Below are positions 33,947 through 44,444 of a stretch of 60,428 bases of DNA, piece after piece. Numbering within the stretch: position 1 is the first letter of the stretch; each line of letters opens with the position of its first letter. The stretch covers positions 21,489 through 81,916 of the forward strand of contig MNCI01007578.1 in NCBI GenBank assembly GCA_015680685.1, written 5' to 3'. Below the pieces are notes generated by a model. That model was not told the origin of the DNA and did no database searches. It worked only from the letters and a program-made list of their open reading frames with translations. Source of the stretch: Gnetum montanum (lineage: Eukaryota > Streptophyta > Gnetopsida > Gnetales > Gnetaceae). The position numbers were made by a program, and so were the translations under genes.

Positions 33947-36900
33947 TTGATAGGGACGAGCTTAATGGATTGCCCACAGTTAACCGCACCGTTAACCATT
34001 GACGGACCACATGGTACTATTACACGAGACATTGACATAAACCTCATCAATCTAAGTCTGTTGACAGATGACGCAGTCAGAGCCTCAACACAGCAAACGA
34101 CAGACAACTACCAAGGCATGACGAAATTTCTTGACATAGAAGCGGAAAACATCACTGAAGATCCATTAGCAGAAACACCCATAACCATGCCTGACGGGGA
34201 AGTCAAAACATTAAAATTAAGCACGCTATTACAACCACACTTAGCTCAAGACATTCAGAATGTGCTTAGAGAAAACATGAAAGTGTTCGCTTGGTCCTAC
34301 ATGGATATGCCCGGGCTAGATCCCAGAATTATCCAACATAACATTATCCTGGACCCCAAACTGAGACCGATAAAACAAAAAGCGCGAAAGGTTAGACCTG
34401 AGATGGCATTAGCGGTTCACAATGAGATCACTAAGCTTTACCAAGCCGGTTTCATTTGGGCCATTGATTACGCCGAGTGGGTGTCCAACATGGTCATTGT
34501 CCCAAAGAAAAATGGAAGCATTCGCTTATGCATTGACTTCTGTGACTTAAACGTAGCAACCATAAAAGATGACTTTCCCCTACCCAGCATTGATCAACTC
34601 GTTGATTCGACTGCCGAACATGCTCTACTCTCTTTTATGGATGGCTTTTCGGGATATAACCAAATCCGCATCAACCCTGAACACCAACTTCGGACTACCT
34701 TCATGACCCCATGGGGAACATTTTGCTACACCATGATGCCCTTCGATCTCAAAAACGCTGGGGCCATGTATCAGAGAGCCATGACATTTATCTTTAGTGA
34801 CTATATGTTACGGTCGCTCAATGATTACGTGGATGACATAGTGGTTAAATCAACGACAACCAAACAGCATGCACAAGATCTCGACCTAGTCTTAAAGCAT
34901 TGTTTAAAATATGAGCTAAGGATTAACCCGAAAAAATGTGTCTTCGACGTCAAAACAGGTAAGATGCTTGGATTTATAGCCTCTGAATCAGGGATACGAG
35001 TAGACCCCGATAAGGTAAAAACCATAACAAATCTGAAACCACCAGGCAACCTTACCGAGCTTCGAGGTCTACAAGGTAGATTACAATTCATCAGGCACTT
35101 CGTAGAAAAATTGACAGATAAATTAAAACCTATGAACCACCTGTTACGTAAAAATGTCCATTTCGAATGGATGCCGCAGTGCAAGGAATCCTTTGAAAAT
35201 ATCAAAACAGCACTTGCGCCACTACCTACAGTTTATCCGCCTCAAAACAATAAACCGTTCTACATCTACCTTGCCACTTCGGAATCGTCCATCGCGTCTA
35301 TGCTCTGCCAAAAACAAGATGACGGAACCGAAGTCCCTGTGTACTATCTTAGTCATGCCTTAGTCACCCATGAAAAGAAATACAATGACGTGGAAAGGTC
35401 ATGTTTAGCTCTGGTCTTTTCTTTAAGAAAATGGCGACATTATCTCTTCCGTAATCAGGTCTACATAATTTGCAAGGATAATGTACTTAGAGCCATAACA
35501 GGAAACATCTATGAAACAAGTCGAATAGCCCGTTGGAAAGCCATGATAGCTGAGTTTGACCTGTATTACGTAGCGCAATCATCGGTAAAAGGCCAAGCCA
35601 TAGCAGATCAAATGGCAACATCACCGACACATGATCAAGCGACGATAGAGCCAGAATTCCCTGATGAAAACATAAGTGTAATAGACATAGTGCCCCAAGA
35701 TTATGATGCCATTCTAAACTTTGACGGAGCATCCACCTCTCGAGGAGGAAGTGCCACCGCTGTAATCACTTATCCCTCCGGGGAGATCCGAACCTTTGCC
35801 TATCGTTTCAACTTCCATTGTACTAATAACATAGCAGAGTATGAAGGTCTCCTTAGAGGTCTCGTGGCAGCACTTGCTTCAAACATCACACAACTCATAA
35901 TTAGAGGGGATTCACAATTGGTTATAAACCAAGTCACAGATGTTTACACGTGTAAAGCACCACACTTACAACCGTATTGTGACTTAGCAAAGCACTTAAT
36001 AAATCGATTCGAAAACGCTGACGTGCAACATGTTTCCCAAAACGATAATACCATTGCAGACGCGCTAGCAACGTTGGCACTTAACATATCACCAGACATG
36101 TTTCATGTCTTACCAAGCTCTGTAACTAATTGCACTAAACCAGTAATCGCTAATCCCAACATACTACCAATTGCATCTATTAGCACAACACACGCGGTAG
36201 AATGGTACGATGACATAAAAGAGTATCTTCTACACGGCGAAGCACCACACCATCTAACAAATGCTCAGAAAGACGCAGTGCGAAAACGTGCCAAGCAGTA
36301 TACCCTAGTAGGGGACACCCTATGTCGTCGGTCCTACGAAGGCATATTGCTAACCTGCATCAGTAGTGTCGAAGCTCAAACCATAGTTGACCAAACGCAC
36401 GAGGGACTCTGCGGAGGACACATAGCACCAAAAGCCATGGACACGAAAATAAGATGATTAGGCTACTATTGGCCACATATGGAGTATGACTGTTCCTCCA
36501 AAATTAAAACATGTGACACGTGCCAAAATATAGCAATTTGATTCATGTCCCACCAAATGAGTTGCACACAGCGCAAATCACCTGGCCCTTTCAAAAGTGG
36601 GGATTGGACCTTATCGGCCCAATAACACCCTCATCTTCCGCAGGGCATAGTTTCATCATCACTGCAACCCAGTACTTTACGAAGTGGGTAGAAGCTATTC
36701 CCCTTAGAAAAACCACATCTAAATACGTGTGCAACTTCATTATTGAAAACATAGTGACCCGTTTTGGCATTCACATGACCATCATCACGGACAACGGACC
36801 ATAATTTAGCAGTGCAGAAACGAAAACGTTTTGTGATAGTTTGGGGATCAACCACTCGTTTTCATCCCCGTACTATCCTCAGAGCAATGGGCAAGTAGAA

Positions 36901-37440
36901 GCAACGAACAAGACAATCATTACAATACTTAAGAAAATGCTAACCCAAAGCAAAAGGAAATGGCATGAGCAACTAAAGTACGCACTATGGGCATATCGCA
37001 CTACACACCGAACGTCAACAGGTAAAACTCCCTACAGTCTCGTTTACGGTTCAGAAGCTATTTTACCTTTGGAATTATAGGTACCATCACTAAGGATCAC
37101 ACTCTCTGGATTCCTCGACGACGAGCAAAACAATGAACTACGTCTCATTGACCTCGACTCGGTGGAAGAGGAACGCGTACGCGCACTTGATCAAATCGAA
37201 TGGTACCAGAAGCAACAACGACAGCGACATCGGCATGATATCAACAAACGCCCAATCCATGAAGGCGACCTCGTACTCAAAGCCATTCGGGAACACCCGG
37301 ACAAATTCTCAGCCAACTGGGAAGGGCCTTACATCGTCATCAAAGCATTTGACAATGGTGCGTTTAAGTTGGCTGACATAGAAGGGAACGAACTTGCCAA
37401 TCCAATGAATCATCTGTATCTAAAACCGTTCCATGTCTGA
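33947..37440 (+). pseudogene. pol: Tat-B pol: RT and two RNase H domains open, integrase broken
   Basis: One open frame of 836 codons (33947-36457) covers the N-terminal region (FAWSYMDMPGLDPRI), RT (about 34400-35000; YVDD at 34826-34837), the degenerate Ty3 RNase H (about 35240-35530) and the archaeal-type RNase H (about 35700-36090; FDGAS, AEYEG, GDSQLV, ADALA). It stops at a TGA in the integrase finger. Integrase continues in a second frame after a 1-nt loss near 36528, then shows TAA at 36802 and TAG at 37078. The DDE Glu (SNGQVEAT, about 36890) and the GPY/F-type C-terminus (WEGPYIVIKAFDNGAFKL) remain. TTTATTGATAG (acceptor after 33953) resembles the Tat-A splice site. The end is TGA at 37438. 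Confidence 0.93.
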
Positions 37441-38772
37441 ACACAAACTGAGGTATGTGTAAGTCCTAGAATTACAACTATAAACTGATACCACAGCTCG
37501 TCCTGGAATCATGACGATAAACTAATACCATAGAATAGTCCTGGATTATGACTTAAAACTAATACCACAGTGTCCGCAAATGACGGTAAACTAGCATCCA
37601 TTCGGCATGACAGTAAACTGCCATCGTCATGACCATCAGAGTCCGCCAAGACTATAAACTAGCTTGCCTCTCCATAGTCCGCTAAGACTAAAAACTGGCG
37701 ATGTACCGTCTGCCACGACACTAAAAAGGTAATGTCCAACGGGTTATGACGTAAAACTAACCCACAATAGTCTGCCAAGACTTTAAACTGGCAAGTTCAC
37801 ATCCAGCACGTCAATCCGCCGCCACGATCATCCATCGGCTTCACTGCATCGCTAGTCATCAATACTGCTGTCATCTACATACAGTGCCTGTCATCCCTCA
37901 ACATCTCTGTATCATCAGCTGCCGCGTAAGTCTAAGCTCGTGTATTCACTCACGGTTTTCTTGTCTCCTTGGCGTTGTGTTTGCAGGATGACACCCAGAA
38001 GTGCTGCACAAGAGTGCACTTCGTCATGAGCAGCAAGATGGGATGCCGTTTGCAGCCCACATGGCAAGATTGAATCAAACTATTCACTAGTACTTCCCCA
38101 TTCACTGATAAAATTCCCTACCCATTCGCTAACACTTTATCCCGACATACCCTTGATACACCCAGTACATTTAAAACACCATACCGCTTTAAAACAACCG
38201 TAACACACCACACTGCCCTTGCGCATGAGTACACAAACAGAGCAAAGTTTACAATGCAAAAAAAGAAAAAAAAAACAAGACCTCCGGCACTTCCCATACA
38301 AGCCCCAGGCAAGAAGGCAGTTGTTTGAAAATTAAGTACTCATGTCCAAAACGGTCAGACAACATCCAGTTGCATGGCTTTGGCTCCCAGCCAGCAGGTT
38401 CCCCTTGAACACTCAACATGGGCCCTGCTCTCCCAAAGAATGTAACGTATCCTCCCGTGGCTTTGGCCTTGCCAATAGGTCCTCTTGAAAACTAACCAAG
38501 AGCCTTGTTCTGCCAAAGAACGCACATTGCATGTCTGAACTCCGAGTCTGCTGAATCTCGGCCATGGACAAGGATCAGCGTGCCGCATACCCGAGCGCCC
38601 CTGTCCACAACAATTCCCGTGGGCAGTCGCCAATCCCCACGATCTCTATCCTCCTACCAGCTACAAGTTTCACTTTCCCGATCCCATGCACTACTGAACA
38701 CGGTGTGATGACATCTTGTCCAGTGGTAGCAGGCAACGTCTTCATCTAGTTTGCTTGTGGTGTTTTGTACTT
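37441..38772 (+). other. Tat-B 3' untranslated region with boundary array 3
   Basis: Degenerate ACTATAAACTGATACCACAG-type units run to about 37800. An acceptor-like stretch ends GTTTGCAG at 37986, as in Tat-A. The rest is conserved in outline with Tat-A (GGCACTTCCCATA.AAGCCCCAGGC near 38290) but has no supported gene. Confidence 0.65.
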
Positions 38773-38817
38773 CTTTGTCGACGCTTCTAGGGTCGATTCC
38801 TCCAAGCGTCAACAAAG
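38773..38817 (+). other. Tat-B hairpin overlapping the polypurine tract
   Basis: CTTTGTCGACGCTT (38773-38786) pairs with AAGCGTCAACAAAG (38804-38817), with 13 of 14 bases paired and a 17-base loop containing GGGTCGATTCCTCC. Confidence 0.72.
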
Positions 38818-38826
38818 AGGGGCTAA
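38814..38826 (+). other. Tat-B polypurine tract
   Basis: AAAGAGGGGCTAA lies directly before the 3' LTR. Confidence 0.88.
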
Positions 38827-40007
38827 TGAAACACCACAAAAATTGGAGCTTAGTACTTGTCCGACACACAACCGAACCTTCGAATTCATGAACGACGCTG
38901 GCTGCATGATCACAACACTTAGTTTTCACTAAGTACATGGAGCCAGCGTATATGACCAACTCACACCTGTAGCGTATACACCCAACATTCCAGCATATAC
39001 ACCCAGCGTATATGCCCGACACTTCAGCGTATACGCCCGGTTCTCCAGCGTATACGCCCAGGTACTGCAGATGCACGCTCGACGACAGGATCTCCAATGA
39101 CAGCCTAAAGATAACACCAGAAGGTAAAGATTGAAGCAAGTGGACGCTCTTCAGCGTATACACCCGGCGTGTACGCCCAGCATCCTTCAGCGTATACACC
39201 CGGCGTGTACGCGTAGCATCCATCAGTGTATACACCCGGCGTGTACGCCCAGCACTTGGCATCTCCACCCACGTTCGCCACTCAGCACCTCCAGCGTGTA
39301 CACCCAGCGTACACACCGACCTACTGCAGCGTATACGCCTAGCAGTTGTAAGATTTTGTACATTTTGTAAAGTGTATGCACCCGGTCAACACGCCACGTG
39401 TCTCCCATCCCGAGTCTAGCGTAACAACCTACATAAAACCTGCATTCTTCCACTTCGTCCAGAGGTTTGGCAAAATCCCGGAGCACACGAGAGAACATTT
39501 ACGCTGCGCAAGAGAGCTGAAACTGTCTTTACACTGGGAAGCCCTGTACACTGCAGATCCAGTCTCTTACGCTCCGCTCGCCCTGCAAACCGCCCAAGTC
39601 ATCCCTGTGTACGCCGGGGCTCTTCGTCTGCCTTGTGTTCCCACACGACTGCGTTAGACCGGTGCACTGTTTTGACTCTATAATACAATTTTTTACATTT
39701 ACTGCATCAGTTCTTTTACAGTTTTATGTCAATTTGGCCCACGCATCGCTTACATCTGTTTGCGCTCTATGCTATTCTGTTACTTCATTTACGCTCGCAC
39801 ACCATTCACGCATAACCCAACGTATTAGCACTTTGCATAGATGCGGGGAAATCCTTGTCTGATCCCCGTGCGGACCACCCAAGGTACTCTGCCTTTGTTG
39901 CATTCCAGCACGCCCTCAGGCGAAGGCAGGGTCTTCTGTACACGTCCTGCGATCCCGCGGCCTCTATTTTTCCTTCCAGCCAGAGACCAACGATTTCAGG
40001 CGGTACA
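38827..40007 (+). repeat. Tat-B 3' LTR
   Basis: Matches 24275-25447, with mostly transition differences and small gains or losses of palindromic units in U3. It ends CGGTACA, followed by ATATT. Confidence 0.93.
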
Positions 40008-40012
40008 ATATT
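40008..40012. repeat. Tat-B target-site duplication, right copy (ATATT)
   Basis: Identical to 24270-24274. Confidence 0.9.
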
Positions 40013-41106
40013 TATGGTTTTTCTGGGACTTCCCCCATTCGTAAACCCTGGCACTGAAATCCTTCCAATCCTGGCTCTTCTGGGGTAACAAGTCCATTTG
40101 CATCTGCTTCTCTATTATCTCGTGGGTGGCTTCATTGTTCTAACACACGACTGCGCAAAATTGGGCATGGTCTACCACAGCCATGCACTAGTTCTCATTA
40201 TTAGTGTCACAGGCTAGGAGGAACTCTTTCCTTGATCTGAGGTCCTCCACCTTAGCGAGTAGGTTATCCTTCTCTTGCTCAGCCTTTTGGATCATTTCCA
40301 CAGGTCTTCATTGATGTGCTTGTACTCCCACAAGGCGTGAGCTGAGTGCAAAGCACATTTGTTAACCTCATTGTATGCGTGATGAGGCACCTTGGTCACT
40401 TTAGGTGGGAATGTAGGCACGCCACTAGCTTCCAAAGGCCGTGCCAGGTCCCATTTGAGTTGAGAGGCTATCACAACACAAAAAAGCATATCAGTCGCAT
40501 TAGCGTAGCAAGGTTACTGAATCCAAGAAGCTTTAGCATAATGACATGAAGGCATCTAGCACTACTACTTACCCACTTTAGGGTCGATCTGCTAAAGATT
40601 GCCGATCATGTCGTCAACAATCCCCTACATAAACAGGAGCTTATCAGGGGTCTCGTCCCATCATTCAGCACGAATCAGTGGCGGTCCTGTAACACAAATA
40701 GTGGTGTTTTTCATACAAATAAGCATGTCAGCAATGACCGAAATGGGCTATGACAAGGTAGACATACTGCCAAACTCACCAATGTCTAATTACAGTTCCC
40801 CTCCCTTCCAATTCAAGGCGATGGTAGCATCCTCGGTAGAAGTCCCTTCTGCATTGATGCGAGCTTCTCCTTTATTTACCAGTGCCTTTCCTTTGGAGGT
40901 GCTAGCATCCCCTTTATTCACAAGAGACCCCTTTTCATCTCTAAAAATGTCCCCTCATTAGTAGAAGGATTCTTCCTAATAACAAGAGCCCCTGCCTTAG
41001 CGGCAGGAGTTCTTTCCCTCTTGACTAGGGCCCTCTCTTCTGAGACTGGGGCCTCCGAATCTTTATTCGTCACCCCCGTCTTAGGGGCTAACACCTCTTC
41101 GTCACC

Positions 41107-41136
41107 TTCTTCTTCTTCTTCTTCTTCTTCTTCTTC
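41107..41136. repeat. CTT microsatellite inside Tat-C aORF
   Basis: About ten CTT units encode a Glu run on the minus strand at the start of the exon 5 counterpart. Confidence 0.85.
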
Positions 41137-41449
41137 CTCTAGCATCCAAGAAACATGTTTGTATTAACTCAAAAAAGGTTAGCTTAAAGCAGGTGCTACG
41201 CTACACTACGCCGTCTAGCGTAGCACAGCGTAACAAGCATTAGCAGAGTAGGCATTAAGCAAAAGCATTTACCAATGGGAGGTTACATCCTCTATAGCTT
41301 GAATGGTAGTCTCTACCCCTCCTTGACCTTTGTGAGCACCAAGTGTGTGCGTTCCTTCTTTGGAGCCATCATCCTGCTCGCTGACTCTTTCTCATCGCTA
41401 TTCCAAAAAATCTCCTTGCTCTCTATTAGTAAGATCGCTCTGCGCTCCG

Positions 41450-41613
41450 AAATTTCTCTATGCTCTGAATGTGGGGTCTACGCTATTACGGTGAGGATAA
41501 AAAACTTACTAGGGTTTAATCCCTATTTATAGCCATAAATGTATAAAAGAAAAAATTTTCATTCTCTCTCTTTGTTTAATGTGGGGTATATCGTGTAGCG
41601 TAGCATGCTCACC
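41450..41613 (-). promoter_or_regulatory. Tat-C aORF promoter region
   Basis: TATAAATAG lies on the minus strand at 41523-41531, about 150 bp upstream of the aORF ATG (41372). TGTAGCGTAGCATGC near 41593 and TCTACGCTA near 41477 are the Tat-C version of the LTR word. 41614-41730 shows no gene. Confidence 0.62.
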
Positions 41614-41734
41614 ACGACATTGTAGTACTGTTGGCAATTAAAATGGATAGATCTGGGTGAAGGATCTTGGCATGCTTCAGGCTAACTGTTTGCTTTCCCA
41701 AAAAACAAAAAAAAAATACATATTTTACTTTACC

Positions 41735-42030
41735 GTTCTGGGAAGACCTAAAACTAGCAACCTTAGCATAGTTACAACTTTACTGGTCCAAGAAGACCTT
41801 AAACTAGCAATTTTAGTGTAGCTTTGATTTCAGCGGTCTGAAAAGACCTTAAACTAGCAGCTCTTATCCAGAACACATATGTAATCCACGATGATGTTAA
41901 ACTAGCAGTTTCACACTTTTGCATCGACAAATTTACATTTTTAGCAGTCTTACATTTTCACATCGATAGTTTTACATTTTCACATTTCCTCTTTTAGCAG
42001 TTTTGCATCTCCATGCCTTACCGGTCTGCC
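41735..42030 (+). repeat. Tat-C boundary array 2
   Basis: Four units of the form GGTCTGAAAAGACCTTAAAC then TAGCA are followed by TTTTAGCAGT words. The GGTC..GACC part is a short inverted repeat. The array lies immediately before the integrase remnant because RT and RNase H are gone. Confidence 0.78.
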
Positions 42031-42039
42031 ATGACTTTA

Positions 42040-42834
42040 AATTGGAAAATTTTAAGCTTTATCATCACCGCCACTAAGTATTTTACTAAGTGGGTGGAAG
42101 CTATCCCCTTGAGGAAGATGACATCTCAGCAGGTTTGCCACTTCATCTTGGATAACATCGTGACAAGGTTTGGGCTTCTGATGACTATTGTAACCAACAA
42201 TGGGCCACAATTCAGTAGTACAAAAACCTAAACCTTTTGCAGTAATCTAGGCATCAAGCAATCATTCTCATCCCCATACTACCCATAAGCGAATGGATAG
42301 GTGGAGGCTACAAATAAGTCCATCATCAACTTGCTAAAGAGAATTCCTAGCAACAGCAAGAGATGGTGGCATGAACAGATCCTCTATGTTCTATAGGCCT
42401 ACTGGATGACATGACGAACCGCAATAAGTAAGACTCCTTATAGTCTTGTTTATGGATCTGAAGCTGTGTTGCCTCTTCAGTTGCAGGTACCATGACTCCA
42501 GATGATCCTCTCGGATGTCGTGAGTAAAGCCCAGAACAACGAGTTGTGGATTATCGACCTCGACTCAATAGAGGAGCGCACTCAAATGCTGAGTTGCATA
42601 GAGCACTACCAGAGCAAGCAACAACAAAAGCACTATGTAAACCCACATCAATAGCCAATACAGAAGGGAGACCTCGTCCTCAAGTTTTCTTGTGAGCATG
42701 TGAGCAAATTCTCAGCCAACTAGAAAGGCCCTTACATGGTTACTAAAGCCTTTGGGAATGGAGCCTTCAAGCTGGCAAACATGGATGGCAACGAGTTTAC
42801 CAACCTGATGAATCACTCGCACCTCAAGCTGTAG
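42040..42834 (+). pseudogene. Tat-C integrase remnant (RT and RNase H deleted)
   Basis: Homology to Tat-A and Tat-B pol starts inside the integrase core (FIITATKYFTKWVEAIPLRK) and continues past the second Asp (TIVTNNGPQFSS, with Asn in place of the catalytic Asp), the Glu region (NGQVEATNKS, with a TAG in place of Gln) and the C-terminal module to a stop at 42832. Several other in-frame stops are visible. About 2.5 kb of pol is missing relative to Tat-B. Confidence 0.85.
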
Positions 42835-42854
42835 CACATTTAAAATTGGTGGCA

Positions 42855-43125
42855 ACAAGCAGCATCTTCTATGATGTTAAACTAGTGGTGATCATTTGCT
42901 ATGACATTAAATTGGCATGTATGGTCTGCTGGGACCTTAAACCAACACATACGGTCTTCTGGGACCTTAAACCAAAAAATCTAGTCCGCTATGACTATAA
43001 ACTATCACGGTACATCCACTATGACATTAAACTGGCATGTACAGTCTGCTGGGACCTTAAGCCAGCACGATAGTTCATTGGGACCCTAAACTAGCACACG
43101 GTCTACTAGGACCTTAAACTGGGTT
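42855..43125 (+). repeat. Tat-C boundary array 3
   Basis: About eight units of GGTCTGCTGGGACCTTAAAC or CTATGACATTAAACTGGCAT type directly follow the pol stop. They match in place and form the arrays after pol in Tat-A and Tat-B. Confidence 0.8.
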
Positions 43126-44391
43126 TGCGTCACATCCCTAGCATGCATCTACACCAAGTACACATTGAGCGAGCGTGCATAGTGCCGACGTGGGGGTGGG
43201 ATGTTGAAATTCTAGAGTGTAGTTCATGACGCAATGAGAACACAATCTGGAACATACATGATGTTGCCAGCCTTCGCATCGTGCTAACCCTTCAGAGATG
43301 TCCTATGACATCGCATTGGCCCTCCAGAGCTACTGTCACCATGGCCCACCGCCTTGATGGTAGTTCCTTGGTCAGTGCCCATCGCTAGAGTTCCAACAGT
43401 ATTGTGGCCTGGCCACAATATTGTTACCCTCTAGCCCCCTACCAATGCCTTAGCCGAGATGATGTTCAACTATGTGGTAACTGACCCTAGAGTTGATCCG
43501 AGAATGCATGCCTTTGGTAGGGGTTCTTGAGCATATGCATTCATAGCAACTCCTGGCACCTTCAACGTCAGCTTCTCCATGCTGATGCTACTGAGGTCAT
43601 TGCTGGCCTTCCTACTTTGGATATTGTGCACCAGCATGGATTTCCAAGAGCTTCAACAACATCTACAGCAAGCAAGATCTTTGTCCTCGTTTTGCATTGC
43701 TGTTTCTTCTAGTTTGCTCTCCATCGTGCTTATAGGGTGTGGTTAAGGGTGTGTCTTGCCACAACAACAAATGCTACAATGTTGTAAAGTGATTATCTTA
43801 ACTAGCTTAGCTACTTTGAAATGCACGTCCCATGCCACCCTATACTCACGATCCGCTTTCTCCCCTCTTTTACAAGATTTTTCCAATGCCTGTCAAGCCC
43901 TCCCATTCACCCAACCACAAAGTCCATAATGTGTGTAACATAGCTCACTGCATGGGAAGCACTTGTAGGCAGGTTAAAGCCCTCGCGCAGATGTAACACA
44001 ACTCATCTGGGAAAAAAAACACCTGTCCTGCAGCAAGGTTGTTCAAAAATGTAATGGAAAAATAGCAAAGGAAAAAGTGTAAGAGAGCACAAGCTCACGT
44101 GCCTAACACAAATGGCACAAGCTGCTCCACAATCACCCTCTCTAAGTGTTTCAACGAGAGGTCGAATGTCAGCAAAAGTAAAGATGAAAATGCAAACAAC
44201 TCCCTCATGAGCACTCCGACGAGGGACTCTACTAAACCTCATCTTTACCCTTTTCCTGAACCTCCTTCCTCCTTGGTTTACCCTTCCCCCTATGAAAAAA
44301 CCAATGCAACACTCCCAAGCACAACTAAGTGACATCTTGATGATCATTGAAGAGCAATATGGATGTCTTGTCTTCTGTGGTATTTCGTATT
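43126..44391 (+). other. Tat-C 3' untranslated region
   Basis: There are no convincing frames. Short open frames on both strands (43527-43712 plus, 44003-44347 minus) have no recognisable domain and no match in Tat-A or Tat-B. Confidence 0.5.
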
Positions 44392-44435
44392 CTTTGTCGG
44401 TGTCTCTCGGGTCTATCCTCTAGACGTTGACAAAG
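44392..44435 (+). other. Tat-C hairpin overlapping the polypurine tract
   Basis: CTTTGTCGGTGTCT (44392-44405) pairs with AGACGTTGACAAAG (44422-44435) at all 14 positions, three of them G-U, with a 16-base loop. Confidence 0.72.
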
Positions 44436-44444
44436 AGGGGCCAA
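44432..44444 (+). other. Tat-C polypurine tract
   Basis: AAAGAGGGGCCAA lies directly before TGAAACACC of the LTR. Confidence 0.85.

Larger units (their letters stand above)
24275..40007 (+). mobile_element. Tat-B: complete Tat element nested in Tat-C
   Basis: The element is 15.7 kb with LTRs of 1,173 and 1,181 bp, a primer-binding site at 25453 and a polypurine tract at 38814-38826. Gene order is the same as Tat-A: gag, protease, antisense gene (short form), pol. It is the best preserved of the three in RT/RNase H. It inserted into aORF exon 7 of Tat-C, in the same orientation as its host element. Confidence 0.95.
23684..41372 (-). pseudogene. Tat-C aORF: antisense gene, short form, split by Tat-B
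   Basis: Predicted exons on the minus strand are 41273-41372 (exon 1, starting MMAPKKERTHLVLTKV), 40780-41138 (exon 5 counterpart, with a Glu run from a CTT repeat), 40573-40686 (exon 6), 40008-40467 joined to 23925-24269 (exon 7, interrupted by Tat-B) and 23684-23818 (exon 8, open and acidic, ending MGRDNP). Without Tat-B, exon 7 is about 805 bp against 785 bp in Tat-A and Tat-B. Exon 1 ends in phase 1 and the next exon takes phase 1, so the short form joins in frame. Stops are present in exons 1, 5 and 6. Segments such as SQDWKDFSARVYEWGKSQKN align with Tat-A and Tat-B exon 7. Function unknown. Confidence 0.72.
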
